DNA of 64,000 nt from Fulvivirga marina (GCF_016775155.1 NZ_JAEUGD010000018.1:80049-144048), one strand, 5' to 3'; shown: positions 53,181 to 62,323, counted from the first letter of the stretch. The notes: generated by a model not told the origin, from the letters alone. Translations and numbers: made by a program.

Positions 53181-54059
53181 ATGACCATTTTCGACCTAAT
53201 AGGCAACACGCCTTTAGTTAAAATCAACCGAATACCCGTACCTGAAGGCGTAACCATATACGGTAAACTTGAAGGCCAAAACCCCGGAGGAAGTGTAAAA
53301 GACAGAGCTGCTTACGGCATGATCAGCAATGCACTTAAACGGGGTGACATTTCTAAAGGAGACCGTCTGGTAGAAGCTACAAGCGGCAATACGGGAATAG
53401 CTCTAGCCATGATCGCCAACTCTCTGGGCCTAAAAATGACACTGATAATGCCAGACAACTCTACTCAGGAAAGAGTTCAGGCCATGAGAGCATACGGTGC
53501 CGAAGTTATTCTGACACCTGCAAAAAAGACTATAGAGCATTCGAGAGAATTAGCCGAAAAAATGGCGGCTGAAGACGGTTATTTTATACTTAACCAATTT
53601 GCTAATAAAGATAATTACGGGATGCACTACGCCACTACCGGCCCTGAAATATGGAAGGACACCGATGGGCAAATAACCCATTTTGTATCTGCTATGGGTA
53701 CCACTGGTACTATCATGGGGGTGTCCCGTTACCTTAAAGAGCAAAATTCCGACATTCAAATAATTGGAACTCAACCTACTGACGGCTCCAGTATTCCCGG
53801 TATCAGAAGATGGTCTCCTGAATTTTTACCTAAAATTTTTGAACCTAGCCGAGTTGATCGTGTTATAGACGTTAGCGAAGCTCAGGCCAGAGAAATGACC
53901 AAGCGGCTTGCCAACGAAGAAAGTATACTGGCAGGTATGAGTAGTGGCGGGGCTTTATCCGCTGCATTACAACTGGCGCAGGAAATTAAAAAAGGGATTA
54001 TTGTTTTTATTGTCTGCGACCGTGGAGACAGGTATCTCAGCTCCGATTTGTTCAGCTGA
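53181..54059 (+). CDS. cysM: O-acetylserine sulfhydrylase, CysM-type cysteine synthase
   Basis: The 292-residue protein has GQNPGGSVKDRAAYGMI with the PLP lysine K40, EATSGNTGIALAM (PLP phosphate/Asn loop), MGTTGTIMGVSRYLKE and a C-terminal SGGALSAALQLA segment. These identify an O-acetylserine sulfhydrylase; GSVKDR and the size lean toward CysM/type B. It joins sulfide to O-acetylserine, made by the adjacent CysE, to give cysteine. The genes form a cysE-cysM operon. Confidence 0.92.
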   Translation: MTIFDLIGNTPLVKINRIPVPEGVTIYGKLEGQNPGGSVKDRAAYGMISNALKRGDISKGDRLVEATSGNTGIALAMIANSLGLKMTLIMPDNSTQERVQAMRAYGAEVILTPAKKTIEHSRELAEKMAAEDGYFILNQFANKDNYGMHYATTGPEIWKDTDGQITHFVSAMGTTGTIMGVSRYLKEQNSDIQIIGTQPTDGSSIPGIRRWSPEFLPKIFEPSRVDRVIDVSEAQAREMTKRLANEESILAGMSSGGALSAALQLAQEIKKGIIVFIVCDRGDRYLSSDLFS

Positions 54060-54094
54060 TATTCCAGAAATCTCAAAAACACTTACCTGCCAAT

Positions 54095-54136
54095 AATTAT
54101 TATTTTCCATGGTCGTTTCTATGGAAAATAATAATT
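54095..54136. terminator. Perfect 16-bp inverted repeat after cysM
   Basis: AATTATTATTTTCCAT and ATGGAAAATAATAATT are perfect 16-bp arms with a 10-nt loop, 35 nt after the cysM stop. The AT-rich right arm is followed by TT. It probably acts as a transcription terminator or 3' stabiliser; a bidirectional terminator or operator for the next gene is also possible. Confidence 0.5.
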
Positions 54137-54159
54137 TTGAAGTTTAAACGGGTAAATTT

Positions 54160-55398
54160 TTGAAGAAGCGATACATATTTATACTGCTTATCGTCTGTGG
54201 TATAGGGCCCCTACTGTTTTTCTCCCTTTCCGGCAACAACCCAATTTTAAGAAAGCCTGTAGGAAAGCCTGACTTAGCCCGAACGAAACCATATGCCATA
54301 AATAGAACTGACAAGCAGTTCCTAAAAGATTTTGACAGTTACATTGCTGAACAATTTGACGCAACAAACACTCCTGGTGCAACTGTAGCTATTGTAAAGA
54401 AGGGTGCTGTCATCTATCAAAAAGCTTTTGGGCTTAAAGCTTCTGGTGGTATTGACTCTATAAACACTAAAACCTTATTTCGACTAGCCTCCGTCTCTAA
54501 AGGCTTCTCCTCCATACTGGCTGCGCTTATGGCTAAAGACACTCTCTTTAACATGAGCGACCCTATAAGTAGCTACTTAAAATACCCCATATCCGGAAGC
54601 GCCAGTGATATTACCATCAGGCACATTCTATCACACACTGCCGGGTTTCCCTACCAGGCATACTCTACGCTAGTGGAAGATGAGCTTCCTCGAGACACCA
54701 TGATCCGCAAACTGTTAAAAATACCACTATCAAGACTTCCGGGAAGGATTCACAGTTATCAAAACGTCGCCTATAGTATTATTGAAGTTGTTTTGGAATC
54801 TTCTTCAGGGAAACTTTTCCCTCAACTAATGCATAAGCATATATTCGAACCATTGGAAATGAATCATTCCTCCCTGTCCTACGACTCCATGATCAGTAAT
54901 AATAATATTGCTATACCACACGAATATAGACATGGACAATATATACCTACTACAGTTAAGCCTAGCTACTATAATGTAGCTGCTGCTGGAGGGTTAAATA
55001 CTAACATAGAAGACCTTTCAAAGTGGCTTGCTGCTGTTCTTGGTAATAAAACTCATATTATTCCTTCATCCGTTTTGGACACAGTGTTCAAGCCGGTAAT
55101 ACCTATCAGAGTCAAAAATCCATATTTCAGCCAGTTTGAAAAGCCTCGAAACGGATTCTATGGTCTGGGATGGAGAATCATGGAATACCCTAATGATACG
55201 CTGATATATCATGGGGGGTATGCCAATGGCTACAAAAGTGGCATTGCGCTAGATCGTAATAAGAATATTGGTATATGCGTGCTCACCAATGCACCTTCAA
55301 AGTTTTCTAACCTAATCATGATTAACTTCTTTAAAATGTATAAACAATATTTTAAAGAGCAACCAGCCTCTAAAGAACAGTTCTTCTCAACAAGATAA
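54160..55398 (+). CDS. Beta-lactamase-fold serine hydrolase (penicillin-binding-protein-like)
   Basis: The TTG at 54160 starts a 412-residue protein with a hydrophobic anchor (MKKRYIFILLIVCGIGPLLFFSL). The S-x-x-K nucleophile is S111-V-S-K114 (LASVSKGF), YQN (near 204) is the Y-x-N element, and YHGGYANG (near 350) is the H/K-x-G element. This is the class C beta-lactamase/esterase fold shared by penicillin-binding proteins and EstB-type esterases, anchored in the inner membrane. The start codon TTG is unusual; an ATG far downstream would lose the anchor, so I keep the TTG. Confidence 0.85.
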   Translation: MKKRYIFILLIVCGIGPLLFFSLSGNNPILRKPVGKPDLARTKPYAINRTDKQFLKDFDSYIAEQFDATNTPGATVAIVKKGAVIYQKAFGLKASGGIDSINTKTLFRLASVSKGFSSILAALMAKDTLFNMSDPISSYLKYPISGSASDITIRHILSHTAGFPYQAYSTLVEDELPRDTMIRKLLKIPLSRLPGRIHSYQNVAYSIIEVVLESSSGKLFPQLMHKHIFEPLEMNHSSLSYDSMISNNNIAIPHEYRHGQYIPTTVKPSYYNVAAAGGLNTNIEDLSKWLAAVLGNKTHIIPSSVLDTVFKPVIPIRVKNPYFSQFEKPRNGFYGLGWRIMEYPNDTLIYHGGYANGYKSGIALDRNKNIGICVLTNAPSKFSNLIMINFFKMYKQYFKEQPASKEQFFSTR

Positions 55399-55406
55399 CC
55401 TCTTTA

Positions 55407-56213
55407 TTACCCCTTCAACACACCTTTCCATGAGGCTTTCAATGTCAAATTAGCAGGTTCCTCATTAAAAATACCGTAAACACTGGAGCCAGAACCACTC
55501 ATACTGGCATAAATCGCTCCTGAATCGTAAAGTGTTCTTTTCACAGTTTCAATTTCAGGGTATGCAGGGAATACAGAAGCTTCAAAATCATTTTTGAGAC
55601 AATGCCTCCATTCAGATATTGGTATGTTTTCAACAACCTCTCGAATGCTTTTTTCAGGTATACGAGGCTTGACTTTGCTATACGCTTCTGCCGTACTTAC
55701 ATGTACACCAGGACATATCAAAACCAAATATTTACCTTTTAGATCTACAGCTATCGGTGAAAAATCAGTACCAGTACCCTCAGCCAGAACTGTTTCCCCT
55801 TTAATAAAGAAAGGGCAATCACTCCCCATCCTACCTGCCAGGATCCTCATGCTTTCACCTGACAACTCTAAATCGAATAGACTATTGAGCGCTTTAATGA
55901 CAAAAGCTGCATCTGCCGACCCCCCCCCTAGCCCAGCCCCCATGGGAATAAGCTTATGTAAATGAATATGGACAGGAGGTAGTTTGTATTGCTCCTGAAG
56001 CAATTTGTAGGCCTTAATAATCAGGTTGTCATCAACATTACCAGGGATAGCCAACCCAGACGCTTCAAAATGAAAGTCATCATATGGCAACACTTCCAAA
56101 ATTTCTTCAAATGGCAGAGGGTAAAAAACAGATGAAATATTATGATAGCCGTCATCCCTTTTCGAAAGGATATCCAAACCTAAATTTATTTTAGCATGAG
56201 GAAAAACTACCAT
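55407..56213 (-). CDS. ispE: 4-diphosphocytidyl-2-C-methyl-D-erythritol kinase
   Basis: The 268-residue GHMP kinase begins VVFPHAKINLGLDILSKRDDGYHNI (substrate site) and has the ATP-binding loop PMGAGLGGGSADAAFVIKAL. SMSGSGSSVYGIF near the C-terminus is the third GHMP motif. It phosphorylates CDP-methylerythritol in the MEP isoprenoid pathway. The glycine loop is encoded by a run of nine G on the coding strand (plus-strand C run, 55920-55928). It converges with the serine hydrolase gene with 8 nt between stops. Confidence 0.92.
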   Translation of the reverse strand: MVVFPHAKINLGLDILSKRDDGYHNISSVFYPLPFEEILEVLPYDDFHFEASGLAIPGNVDDNLIIKAYKLLQEQYKLPPVHIHLHKLIPMGAGLGGGSADAAFVIKALNSLFDLELSGESMRILAGRMGSDCPFFIKGETVLAEGTGTDFSPIAVDLKGKYLVLICPGVHVSTAEAYSKVKPRIPEKSIREVVENIPISEWRHCLKNDFEASVFPAYPEIETVKRTLYDSGAIYASMSGSGSSVYGIFNEEPANLTLKASWKGVLKG

Positions 56214-56348
56214 AAAACATCAAGGTGAAATCACGCAGTCACACATCGCAAAGTATGTATAATAGGTTACAGATGAGGTTTACAAAGAAATTTCAGCAGG
56301 GAAGCATCAGTCACTTCCCTGGGAAAACTTCTAAATACATACAATTAT

Positions 56349-57161
56349 TTACTTGCTAAGTTCAGCTACCATATCCTCAGTAATTCCGGAGTTTGAAAAA
56401 CCTCCATCATGCATAAGGTTCTGCATAGTTACCATTCTGGTGTAATCAGAGAACATCATAAGTATATAATTAGCACAATCTTCCGAACTGGCGTTGCCCA
56501 GTGGAGACATTTTATGCGCATAATCAAAGAAAACGTCAAAGCCTGAAACTCCACTACCCGCAGTAGTCATTGTAGGCGACTGAGAAATGGTATTTACTCT
56601 AACATTTTTAAGTTTAGCAAACCTATACCCATAGCTTCTTGCAATTGATTCCAATACAGCTTTAGCCTGAGCCATATCGGAGTAATCAGGGAAGGTTCGC
56701 TGCGCAGCAATATAGCTTAATGCCAAAATTGAACCCCACTCATTCATTGCATCGGTTTTCTCAGCTGTTTGTAATACCTTGTGAAAAGAAATACCAGATA
56801 TGTCCAGCGTTTTCAGAAACCAATCATAGTTAAGATCTCCGTATTCTTTACCTTTTCTCACATTAGGGCTCATACCTATTGAGTGAAGTACAAAGTCCAG
56901 CTTACCTCCGAGTATTTCCATAGACTTTTCGAAAAGATTTGTCAAATCCTCAATAGAAGTAGCGTCTGCCGGGATAACTTCAGCATTACACTGCTCAGCT
57001 AATTTATTTATAGCTCCCATTCTTAGAGCCACTGGAGCATTTGTAAGAACAAATTCAGCACCCTCTTCATGAGCTTTGACTGCCGTCTTCCAGGCAATTG
57101 AGTTTTCATCCAAGGCACCGAATATTATGCCTTTCTTTCCTTTAAGTATGTTATTACTCAT
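56349..57161 (-). CDS. fabI: NADH-dependent enoyl-ACP reductase
   Basis: The 270-residue SDR protein has LKGKKGIIFGALDENSIAWKTA, the FabI N-terminal cofactor loop, SIGMSPN, and the catalytic pattern Y150...Y160-x6-K167 in FPDYSDMAQAKAVL, preceded by LALSYIAAQRTFP. It reduces trans-2-enoyl-ACP in fatty acid synthesis. It has its own upstream promoter, and the upstream gene, murI, is divergent. Confidence 0.94.
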   Translation of the reverse strand: MSNNILKGKKGIIFGALDENSIAWKTAVKAHEEGAEFVLTNAPVALRMGAINKLAEQCNAEVIPADATSIEDLTNLFEKSMEILGGKLDFVLHSIGMSPNVRKGKEYGDLNYDWFLKTLDISGISFHKVLQTAEKTDAMNEWGSILALSYIAAQRTFPDYSDMAQAKAVLESIARSYGYRFAKLKNVRVNTISQSPTMTTAGSGVSGFDVFFDYAHKMSPLGNASSEDCANYILMMFSDYTRMVTMQNLMHDGGFSNSGITEDMVAELSK

Positions 57162-57200
57162 AGTATGTTAGTTTTTTTCTTTTTTAGAAGTGCAATAATA

Positions 57201-57208
57201 CAAAATTA
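57201..57208 (-). promoter_or_regulatory. Bacteroidota-type -7 box of the fabI promoter
   Basis: The minus strand reads TAATTTTG, an exact match to TAnnTTTG, 39 nt upstream of the fabI start. A clear -33 element was not seen. Confidence 0.4.
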
Positions 57209-57355
57209 TTTACCTAAATAGTGTAGAGACCCTTCTCCCAAAGAAAAACCTGAGATTCTTTATTAACCATAAAAAGGGAAAGGCAGCAGAATCGATTAAC
57301 TTAACTCGTTGACATTTTTATCAAAAAATGCTTCGGGGCGCCAATTATATTTCAA

Positions 57356-57363
57356 TACTTTTG
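57356..57363 (+). promoter_or_regulatory. Candidate -7 box of the murI promoter
   Basis: TACTTTTG at 57356-57363 matches TAnnTTTG, 15 nt upstream of the murI start, with no clear -33 element. Confidence 0.35.
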
Positions 57364-57378
57364 AGGCTTTAAATTTTC

Positions 57379-58197
57379 ATGATGAATCTTGGTACAAACA
57401 GTCCCGTTGGGATTTTTGATAGTGGAATTGGAGGCTTAACAGTAGCACATGCCATCCGGCGCGTGCTTCCTCACGAGTCTATGATATATTTTGGTGACAC
57501 TGCCCACCTGCCATACGGGGACAAGTCTGAAGCAGCAGTTCAGGCTTATTCTGTCAAAATCGCAGATGTACTATTAAAGAAAGGCTGTAAGGTAATTGTC
57601 ATAGCCTGCAACTCTGCCAGCTCTGCTGCTTATGAGTTATTAAAAGAGTATACCGGCAAGCGAGCCAAGGTCATAAACGTTATTGACCCTATGGTATCCT
57701 ATATTAAAGAAAACTTCAGCGAACATAAGATAGGCTTAATAGGAACCAAACGCACGATACAGTCCAATGTTTACGCAAAAAGAATAAAGCAACTCAGACA
57801 AAATATACAGCTGGTATCCATCGCCACACCACTACTGGCACCCATGATTGAAGAAGGTTTTTTTAATAACAAAATCAGCTATGAGATTATTGAAAAATAT
57901 TTAAGCACCAGCCAGTTCAAAGACATAGAGGCATTAATACTTGGGTGTACACACTACCCATTAATTAAAAATCAGATCAATAATTTTTTCAAAGGACAGG
58001 TTAAAATATTAGACTCATCAGAGATCACTGCGAAATACTTAAAGAACTACCTGACCGAAAATAACTTGTTAGCCTCTGAAGGACAGGTAGTAAAAGACGA
58101 GTTTCTGGTATCAGACTTTACTCAGTCTTTCGAAGCTTCTACCAAAATATTCTTCCGGGAACTTGTACATTTAGAGAAGTATCCTTTATGGGATTAA
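57379..58197 (+). CDS. murI: Glutamate racemase
   Basis: The 272-residue protein has GIFDSGIGGLTVAHAI (first Asp/Ser block), FGDTAHLPYGDKS, C77 in IACNSASSAAY and C190 in LGCTHYPLI. The two cysteines are the acid/base pair for racemisation. It supplies D-glutamate for peptidoglycan. The ATG used here is followed by a second ATG one codon on. It is divergent from fabI and precedes the nuo block by 111 bp. Confidence 0.94.
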   Translation: MMNLGTNSPVGIFDSGIGGLTVAHAIRRVLPHESMIYFGDTAHLPYGDKSEAAVQAYSVKIADVLLKKGCKVIVIACNSASSAAYELLKEYTGKRAKVINVIDPMVSYIKENFSEHKIGLIGTKRTIQSNVYAKRIKQLRQNIQLVSIATPLLAPMIEEGFFNNKISYEIIEKYLSTSQFKDIEALILGCTHYPLIKNQINNFFKGQVKILDSSEITAKYLKNYLTENNLLASEGQVVKDEFLVSDFTQSFEASTKIFFRELVHLEKYPLWD

Positions 58198-58308
58198 AAC
58201 ATATTGCTGTTTTATATCTGAAATATTAATATATTGACGAGCGATACATTACGTAATCTGAACAGTATTGGTTTATTTTGCCAGAGGCTGATAAATTAAA
58301 TTATACAG

Positions 58309-59391
58309 ATGTCAACTATTTTATTTTTTCTTCCATTCTTACTTATATATGCCGTTTTTGCCATTTATGCAGAACGAAAATTATCAGCTTTTATCCAGGA
58401 CAGATATGGTCCCATGGAAGTAGGCTACTATGGTCTTTTGCAAACTATTGCCGATCTATTGAAACTCATTCAGAAAGAAGATATAGTTCCCAAAAGTGCA
58501 GACCGAAAGCTTTTCCTCCTCGCACCTATTCTGATATTTGCTTTTGTTTTTGCAGGCTTTGCAGTACTACCTGTCACCTCTGTATGGGAAGGTGCCCCTA
58601 TACAAACAGGCGTATTTTACCTGCTGGCTATCGTCTCTCTTGATGTTATCGGCATCATTATGGCGGGGTGGAGTTCTAACAACAAATACTCACTTCTAGG
58701 CGCCATGCGGTCTGCCGCACAAATAATATCTTACGAGGTGCCTTTAACACTTAGTGTACTGTGCGTAATAATCATAAGTCAATCTCTCGATCTTCAGGCT
58801 ATTTCTGCACAACAAGGCATTTGGACTAATGAAACCAACTACCTCTTCGGCATTAAAGCATTAGGCGTTGATGTAACCTATGTCGGAGGCTTCTTGAGCT
58901 GGAATGTTGTTCGAATGCCATTATTGTTTTTTGCATGGCTAATCTTTTTTATCACTTCCCTTGCTGAAAGCAATCGTGCTCCTTTCGATTTGCCAGAAGC
59001 AGAGTCTGAAATCGTTGCAGGATTTCAAACCGAATATTCAGGGTTCAGATGGTCAGTAATCATGCTGGCCGAATATGGCATGATGCTTTTGGTTTCATTA
59101 CTGGGCGTTATACTGTTTTTTGGTAGTTGGAATACTCCCTTCCCTAATATAGGCTCTCTAAAGCTGGCCGAATGGACCAGTGGTGTACCAGGTACATGGT
59201 TTGGTCATCTTTGCAGTGGCTTTTGGCTCATCAGCAAAGCTATGCTGATGGTGCTGCTTCAAATGTGGGTAAGATGGACCTATCCGAGGGTAAGAATAGA
59301 TCAGTTAATGAGCCTTGGATGGAAATATCTGACTCCTGCGGCCCTTGTCCTGTTATTATTATCAGGGGTATGGAGATTGTTTATGATTTAA
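58309..59391 (+). CDS. nuoH: NADH-quinone oxidoreductase subunit H
   Basis: The 360-residue protein has about eight or nine transmembrane helices and the conserved AERKLSAFIQDRYGPMEVGYYGLLQ, MRSAAQIISYEVPL, AESNRAPFDLPEAESEIVAGFQTEYSG and MWVRWTYPRVRIDQLM segments of NuoH/ND1, which form the quinone entry site. The last stop overlaps the start of a histidine kinase gene (TAATG), and nuoI follows that gene. No nuoG precedes it here; the upstream gene is murI. Confidence 0.95.
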   Translation: MSTILFFLPFLLIYAVFAIYAERKLSAFIQDRYGPMEVGYYGLLQTIADLLKLIQKEDIVPKSADRKLFLLAPILIFAFVFAGFAVLPVTSVWEGAPIQTGVFYLLAIVSLDVIGIIMAGWSSNNKYSLLGAMRSAAQIISYEVPLTLSVLCVIIISQSLDLQAISAQQGIWTNETNYLFGIKALGVDVTYVGGFLSWNVVRMPLLFFAWLIFFITSLAESNRAPFDLPEAESEIVAGFQTEYSGFRWSVIMLAEYGMMLLVSLLGVILFFGSWNTPFPNIGSLKLAEWTSGVPGTWFGHLCSGFWLISKAMLMVLLQMWVRWTYPRVRIDQLMSLGWKYLTPAALVLLLLSGVWRLFMI

Positions 59392-61442
59392 TGTATATTA
59401 AAAATATTTTGAGAAAACGCTTATACATATTTTTTCTTCTTTTTGCATGTTTCGGGCTATTGAAGGCACAAAATCAGGCAAAAATTGACAGCTTAACCCG
59501 TGCCTATAATGAAACCCAATCAGACTCATTAAGGCTTGAAATTTTATTTTATCTTGTCAATGAGTATAACTACGATGATGTAGACACCGCTATTCATTTA
59601 GCCACCAGAGCCCGCAACCTCGCTGTAGAGCTTCAGGACTCCCTCTATCTCGCTTTTGCTGATGAAATGCTGGCGGGCTATCACACCGTTCAAAGTAATT
59701 ATAAGGAAGCTCTCAAATATGATCTGGAGGCCCTCCGTCTCTACAAACAAATGAATTATGGAGCAGGTGTTACCCTTGCTCTCAATAGTATAGGTGAAGA
59801 TTACTATGACCTTGACTTATTTAGTGATGCTTATGACTACTATCAGCAGAGTTTAAAAAAAGCGCAAGAAATCAATGATAAGTTATATATCGCCATAGCC
59901 ACTTACAACATTGGAAGGGTACTAAAATCCATGGGACAGCTTGAAAAGGCCAGGGAGTATATCGAGAACTCTATGAAATTGAGTAGTGTTATCGACGACC
60001 ATGAGGGGCTGGCGTATTCTGGACATGACATCGGTGAAATACTCATATTGGAAGGACACTATGAAAAAGCGTTAACAGAACTACACAAAGCACTGGAGTT
60101 GAGCACAAAGCTCGAAACCACTGTTTTGATTCCTCAAATCCTAAACAAAATAGCTATAGCCTACGAAAACCTGGGCGAATTTGAAAAGTCTCTGGATTAC
60201 CATAATCGAGCCTTGGAAAGGTACGAGGAACTAAACAACAAAAGCGGTATTGCTGAAACACAGCTAGGTCTGGGAATAGCCAGAATGAAAATGGGTGAGT
60301 ATGACTTAGCCAATGAGCTTCTGGACACTTCCCTGAAAATATCGAAAGGAATGAATAATAACGAGCTGATTATTAAGGCTTATGAAGAAATGTCTATCCT
60401 TTATGAAAGGAAAGGTGAATATCAACAATCGCTGAAGTACTACAAAATGTTTAAGGCAATGGAAGACAGCGTATTCAGCGAAAAACAAAAAGAGCAGTTT
60501 GCACAAATCCAGATAAAATATGAAACCGCCAACAAGGATATGGAAATTGCCCTCCTGAACCAAAAGGAGGAACAACAAAAGACCCAGTTAAAGAATGAGG
60601 AATTTTTTCGAAATATACTTGTAGTCATTCTTGCCTTTACCGCTGTATTACTTATTACTTTGTACAGAAGCAGCGTTCGCCGCAAAAAGATCAACAACCT
60701 TCTGGTTATACACCAAAAGGAAATGGAGGAGCAAAGCCGTGAGCTGGCAGGCTTGCTTGAAATGAAGGATAAGTTTTTCTCCATTGTATCCCATGACGTT
60801 CGTTCCCCTATTCATGCCTTGGTTGGCATCCTTGATATGCTAGATGAAGGCAGCCTTAACCAGGAAGAACTACGTCAGTTAACAAAATCACTAAAGGTAA
60901 GGCTTGACAATACCCGTAAGCTGCTAGACAACCTTCTTGATTGGGCGCTGGTCCAAATGAATGAGATCACCATTCAGGAAGAACCCTTGGAGCTAAAAGA
61001 TCTGGTGACAGAAAATCTAAATTTTTTCCGCGAAATCAATGACAAAAACATTGAGTTTATTGATCTGGTAGAAAAAGATACCAGTGTATTAGCAGACAGG
61101 AATATGCTTGATCTGATCATCAGAAATCTGGTAGCCAACTCAATAAAATTTACCCGAGAAGGAGGGTTTGTTGAAATCTCCGCTGAAGATAAAGATAATG
61201 ATACACTCATTATAAAGATAAGGGACAATGGTATAGGTATGAGTGAGGAACAAAAGTCACAATTATTCAATACCACTGTACTCTACACCACCAAAGGTAC
61301 TGCCAATGAAAAAGGCACAGGCCTTGGTCTCAAACTTTGTAAAGAATTTGTCGAAAGAATGGGAGGAAAGATTTGGGTGGAAAGTAAAGAGGGTGAGGGA
61401 AGTACCTTTAAGTTCACTATAAAAAAGGAACCAATCTTCTAA
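59391..61442 (+). CDS. TPR sensor histidine kinase inserted between nuoH and nuoI
   Basis: The 683-residue protein starts at the ATG overlapping the nuoH stop (TAATG); the frame is open further into nuoH, but the signal peptide (residues 1-26, FGLLKAQ) begins here. Residues about 85-360 hold about seven TPR units in the periplasm (for example ALNSIGEDYYDLDLFSDAYDYYQQSL and ATYNIGRVLKSMGQLEKAREY). A coiled coil (about 360-405) leads to a single helix (about 408-425) and a cytoplasmic kinase: H468 in FFSIVSHDVRSPIHALVGIL, N-box RNLVANSIKF, G1 RDNGIGMS and G2 GTANEKGTGLGLKLCKEF. There is no receiver or HAMP domain. Such TPR kinases are common in Bacteroidota, but not usually within complex I operons. 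Confidence 0.9.
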   Translation: MYIKNILRKRLYIFFLLFACFGLLKAQNQAKIDSLTRAYNETQSDSLRLEILFYLVNEYNYDDVDTAIHLATRARNLAVELQDSLYLAFADEMLAGYHTVQSNYKEALKYDLEALRLYKQMNYGAGVTLALNSIGEDYYDLDLFSDAYDYYQQSLKKAQEINDKLYIAIATYNIGRVLKSMGQLEKAREYIENSMKLSSVIDDHEGLAYSGHDIGEILILEGHYEKALTELHKALELSTKLETTVLIPQILNKIAIAYENLGEFEKSLDYHNRALERYEELNNKSGIAETQLGLGIARMKMGEYDLANELLDTSLKISKGMNNNELIIKAYEEMSILYERKGEYQQSLKYYKMFKAMEDSVFSEKQKEQFAQIQIKYETANKDMEIALLNQKEEQQKTQLKNEEFFRNILVVILAFTAVLLITLYRSSVRRKKINNLLVIHQKEMEEQSRELAGLLEMKDKFFSIVSHDVRSPIHALVGILDMLDEGSLNQEELRQLTKSLKVRLDNTRKLLDNLLDWALVQMNEITIQEEPLELKDLVTENLNFFREINDKNIEFIDLVEKDTSVLADRNMLDLIIRNLVANSIKFTREGGFVEISAEDKDNDTLIIKIRDNGIGMSEEQKSQLFNTTVLYTTKGTANEKGTGLGLKLCKEFVERMGGKIWVESKEGEGSTFKFTIKKEPIF

Positions 61443-61495
61443 ACATTTCTTAAATTTTCTTGCATTTTCTTAATTCGCTGACCAATATTTGTAGC

Positions 61496-62323
61496 ATGAA
61501 CCATTCCTACTGGAGCAACATTGGACAAACGGTAAAAACCTTGTGGGGAGGTTTACAGATCACTTTTAAGCACATTTTACAGGCAAAAACACTACAAAAG
61601 CCTGTACCTGTGTGCAATACAGATTACTTCAAGCAAGATAAGGGTCTGGTAACTGTCCAGTACCCTCATGAAAGCTTCCCTATTCCGGATAATGGAAGGT
61701 ACAGACTGCATAATGAAATTGATGATTGTATCGTATGCGACAAATGTGCTAAAATATGTCCGGTAGATTGTATTGACATTGATCCCATCCGGGCGGTAGG
61801 AGAAATAGGTAAAACATCTGATGGCACTTCCAAGCGGATATATGCTGCTAAGTTTGACATCGACATGGGTAAGTGCTGCTTTTGTGGCCTTTGCACAACA
61901 GTATGCCCTACCGAATGTCTAACAATGACCAAAACATACGATTTTAGTGAATACGATGTTGATGACCATACATACTCTTTTGCTACTATGACTCCATTAG
62001 AAATTTTAGAAAAGAGAAACGAGCTGGAGGAATTTGAAAAGCAAAAGGCCGCAGCAAAAGAGCAATCAACAGAATCGGCCGAAAAGAAACCTGTAGCAAA
62101 GCCGAAAATTGGCAGCACTAAGCCTAAGGTAAGTGGAGCTAAACCTAAGATGGGTGGAGCCAAGCCTGTATTCAAACCTAAAATTAAAACAACTAAGGAA
62201 AGCTCAACAGAAGGAAAATCTGAGCCAAAGCAGAAACCTAAACCAATTATGAAGCCCAAACCGGTTATGAAACCCAAGCCGGTCATAAAAAAGAAAGATA
62301 AGGGGGAGGATAGTGATGGTTGA
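61496..62323 (+). CDS. nuoI: NADH-quinone oxidoreductase subunit I with long basic C-terminal tail
   Basis: From the ATG at 61496 (MNHSYWSNIGQ) the protein is 275 residues. It holds two [4Fe-4S] motifs, CIVCDKCAKICPVDCIDID and CCFCGLCTTVCPTECLTM, that relay electrons from the peripheral arm to quinone. A long Lys/Pro/Ala-rich tail (about residue 190 to the end) follows, with repeated KPK/KPV-type units such as KPKPIMKPKPVMKPKPV. Other NuoI proteins are about 160-190 residues, so the tail is an addition. It probably starts in the cytoplasm near the hydrophilic arm. The nuoJ start (62316) overlaps the end of this gene. Confidence 0.92.
   Translation: MNHSYWSNIGQTVKTLWGGLQITFKHILQAKTLQKPVPVCNTDYFKQDKGLVTVQYPHESFPIPDNGRYRLHNEIDDCIVCDKCAKICPVDCIDIDPIRAVGEIGKTSDGTSKRIYAAKFDIDMGKCCFCGLCTTVCPTECLTMTKTYDFSEYDVDDHTYSFATMTPLEILEKRNELEEFEKQKAAAKEQSTESAEKKPVAKPKIGSTKPKVSGAKPKMGGAKPVFKPKIKTTKESSTEGKSEPKQKPKPIMKPKPVMKPKPVIKKKDKGEDSDG

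Noticed and set aside
61666-62286. 206-residue frame antisense to nuoI
   Set aside because: Its low-complexity Gly/Leu-rich sequence mirrors the Lys/Pro repeat tail; nuoI motifs are unmistakable.
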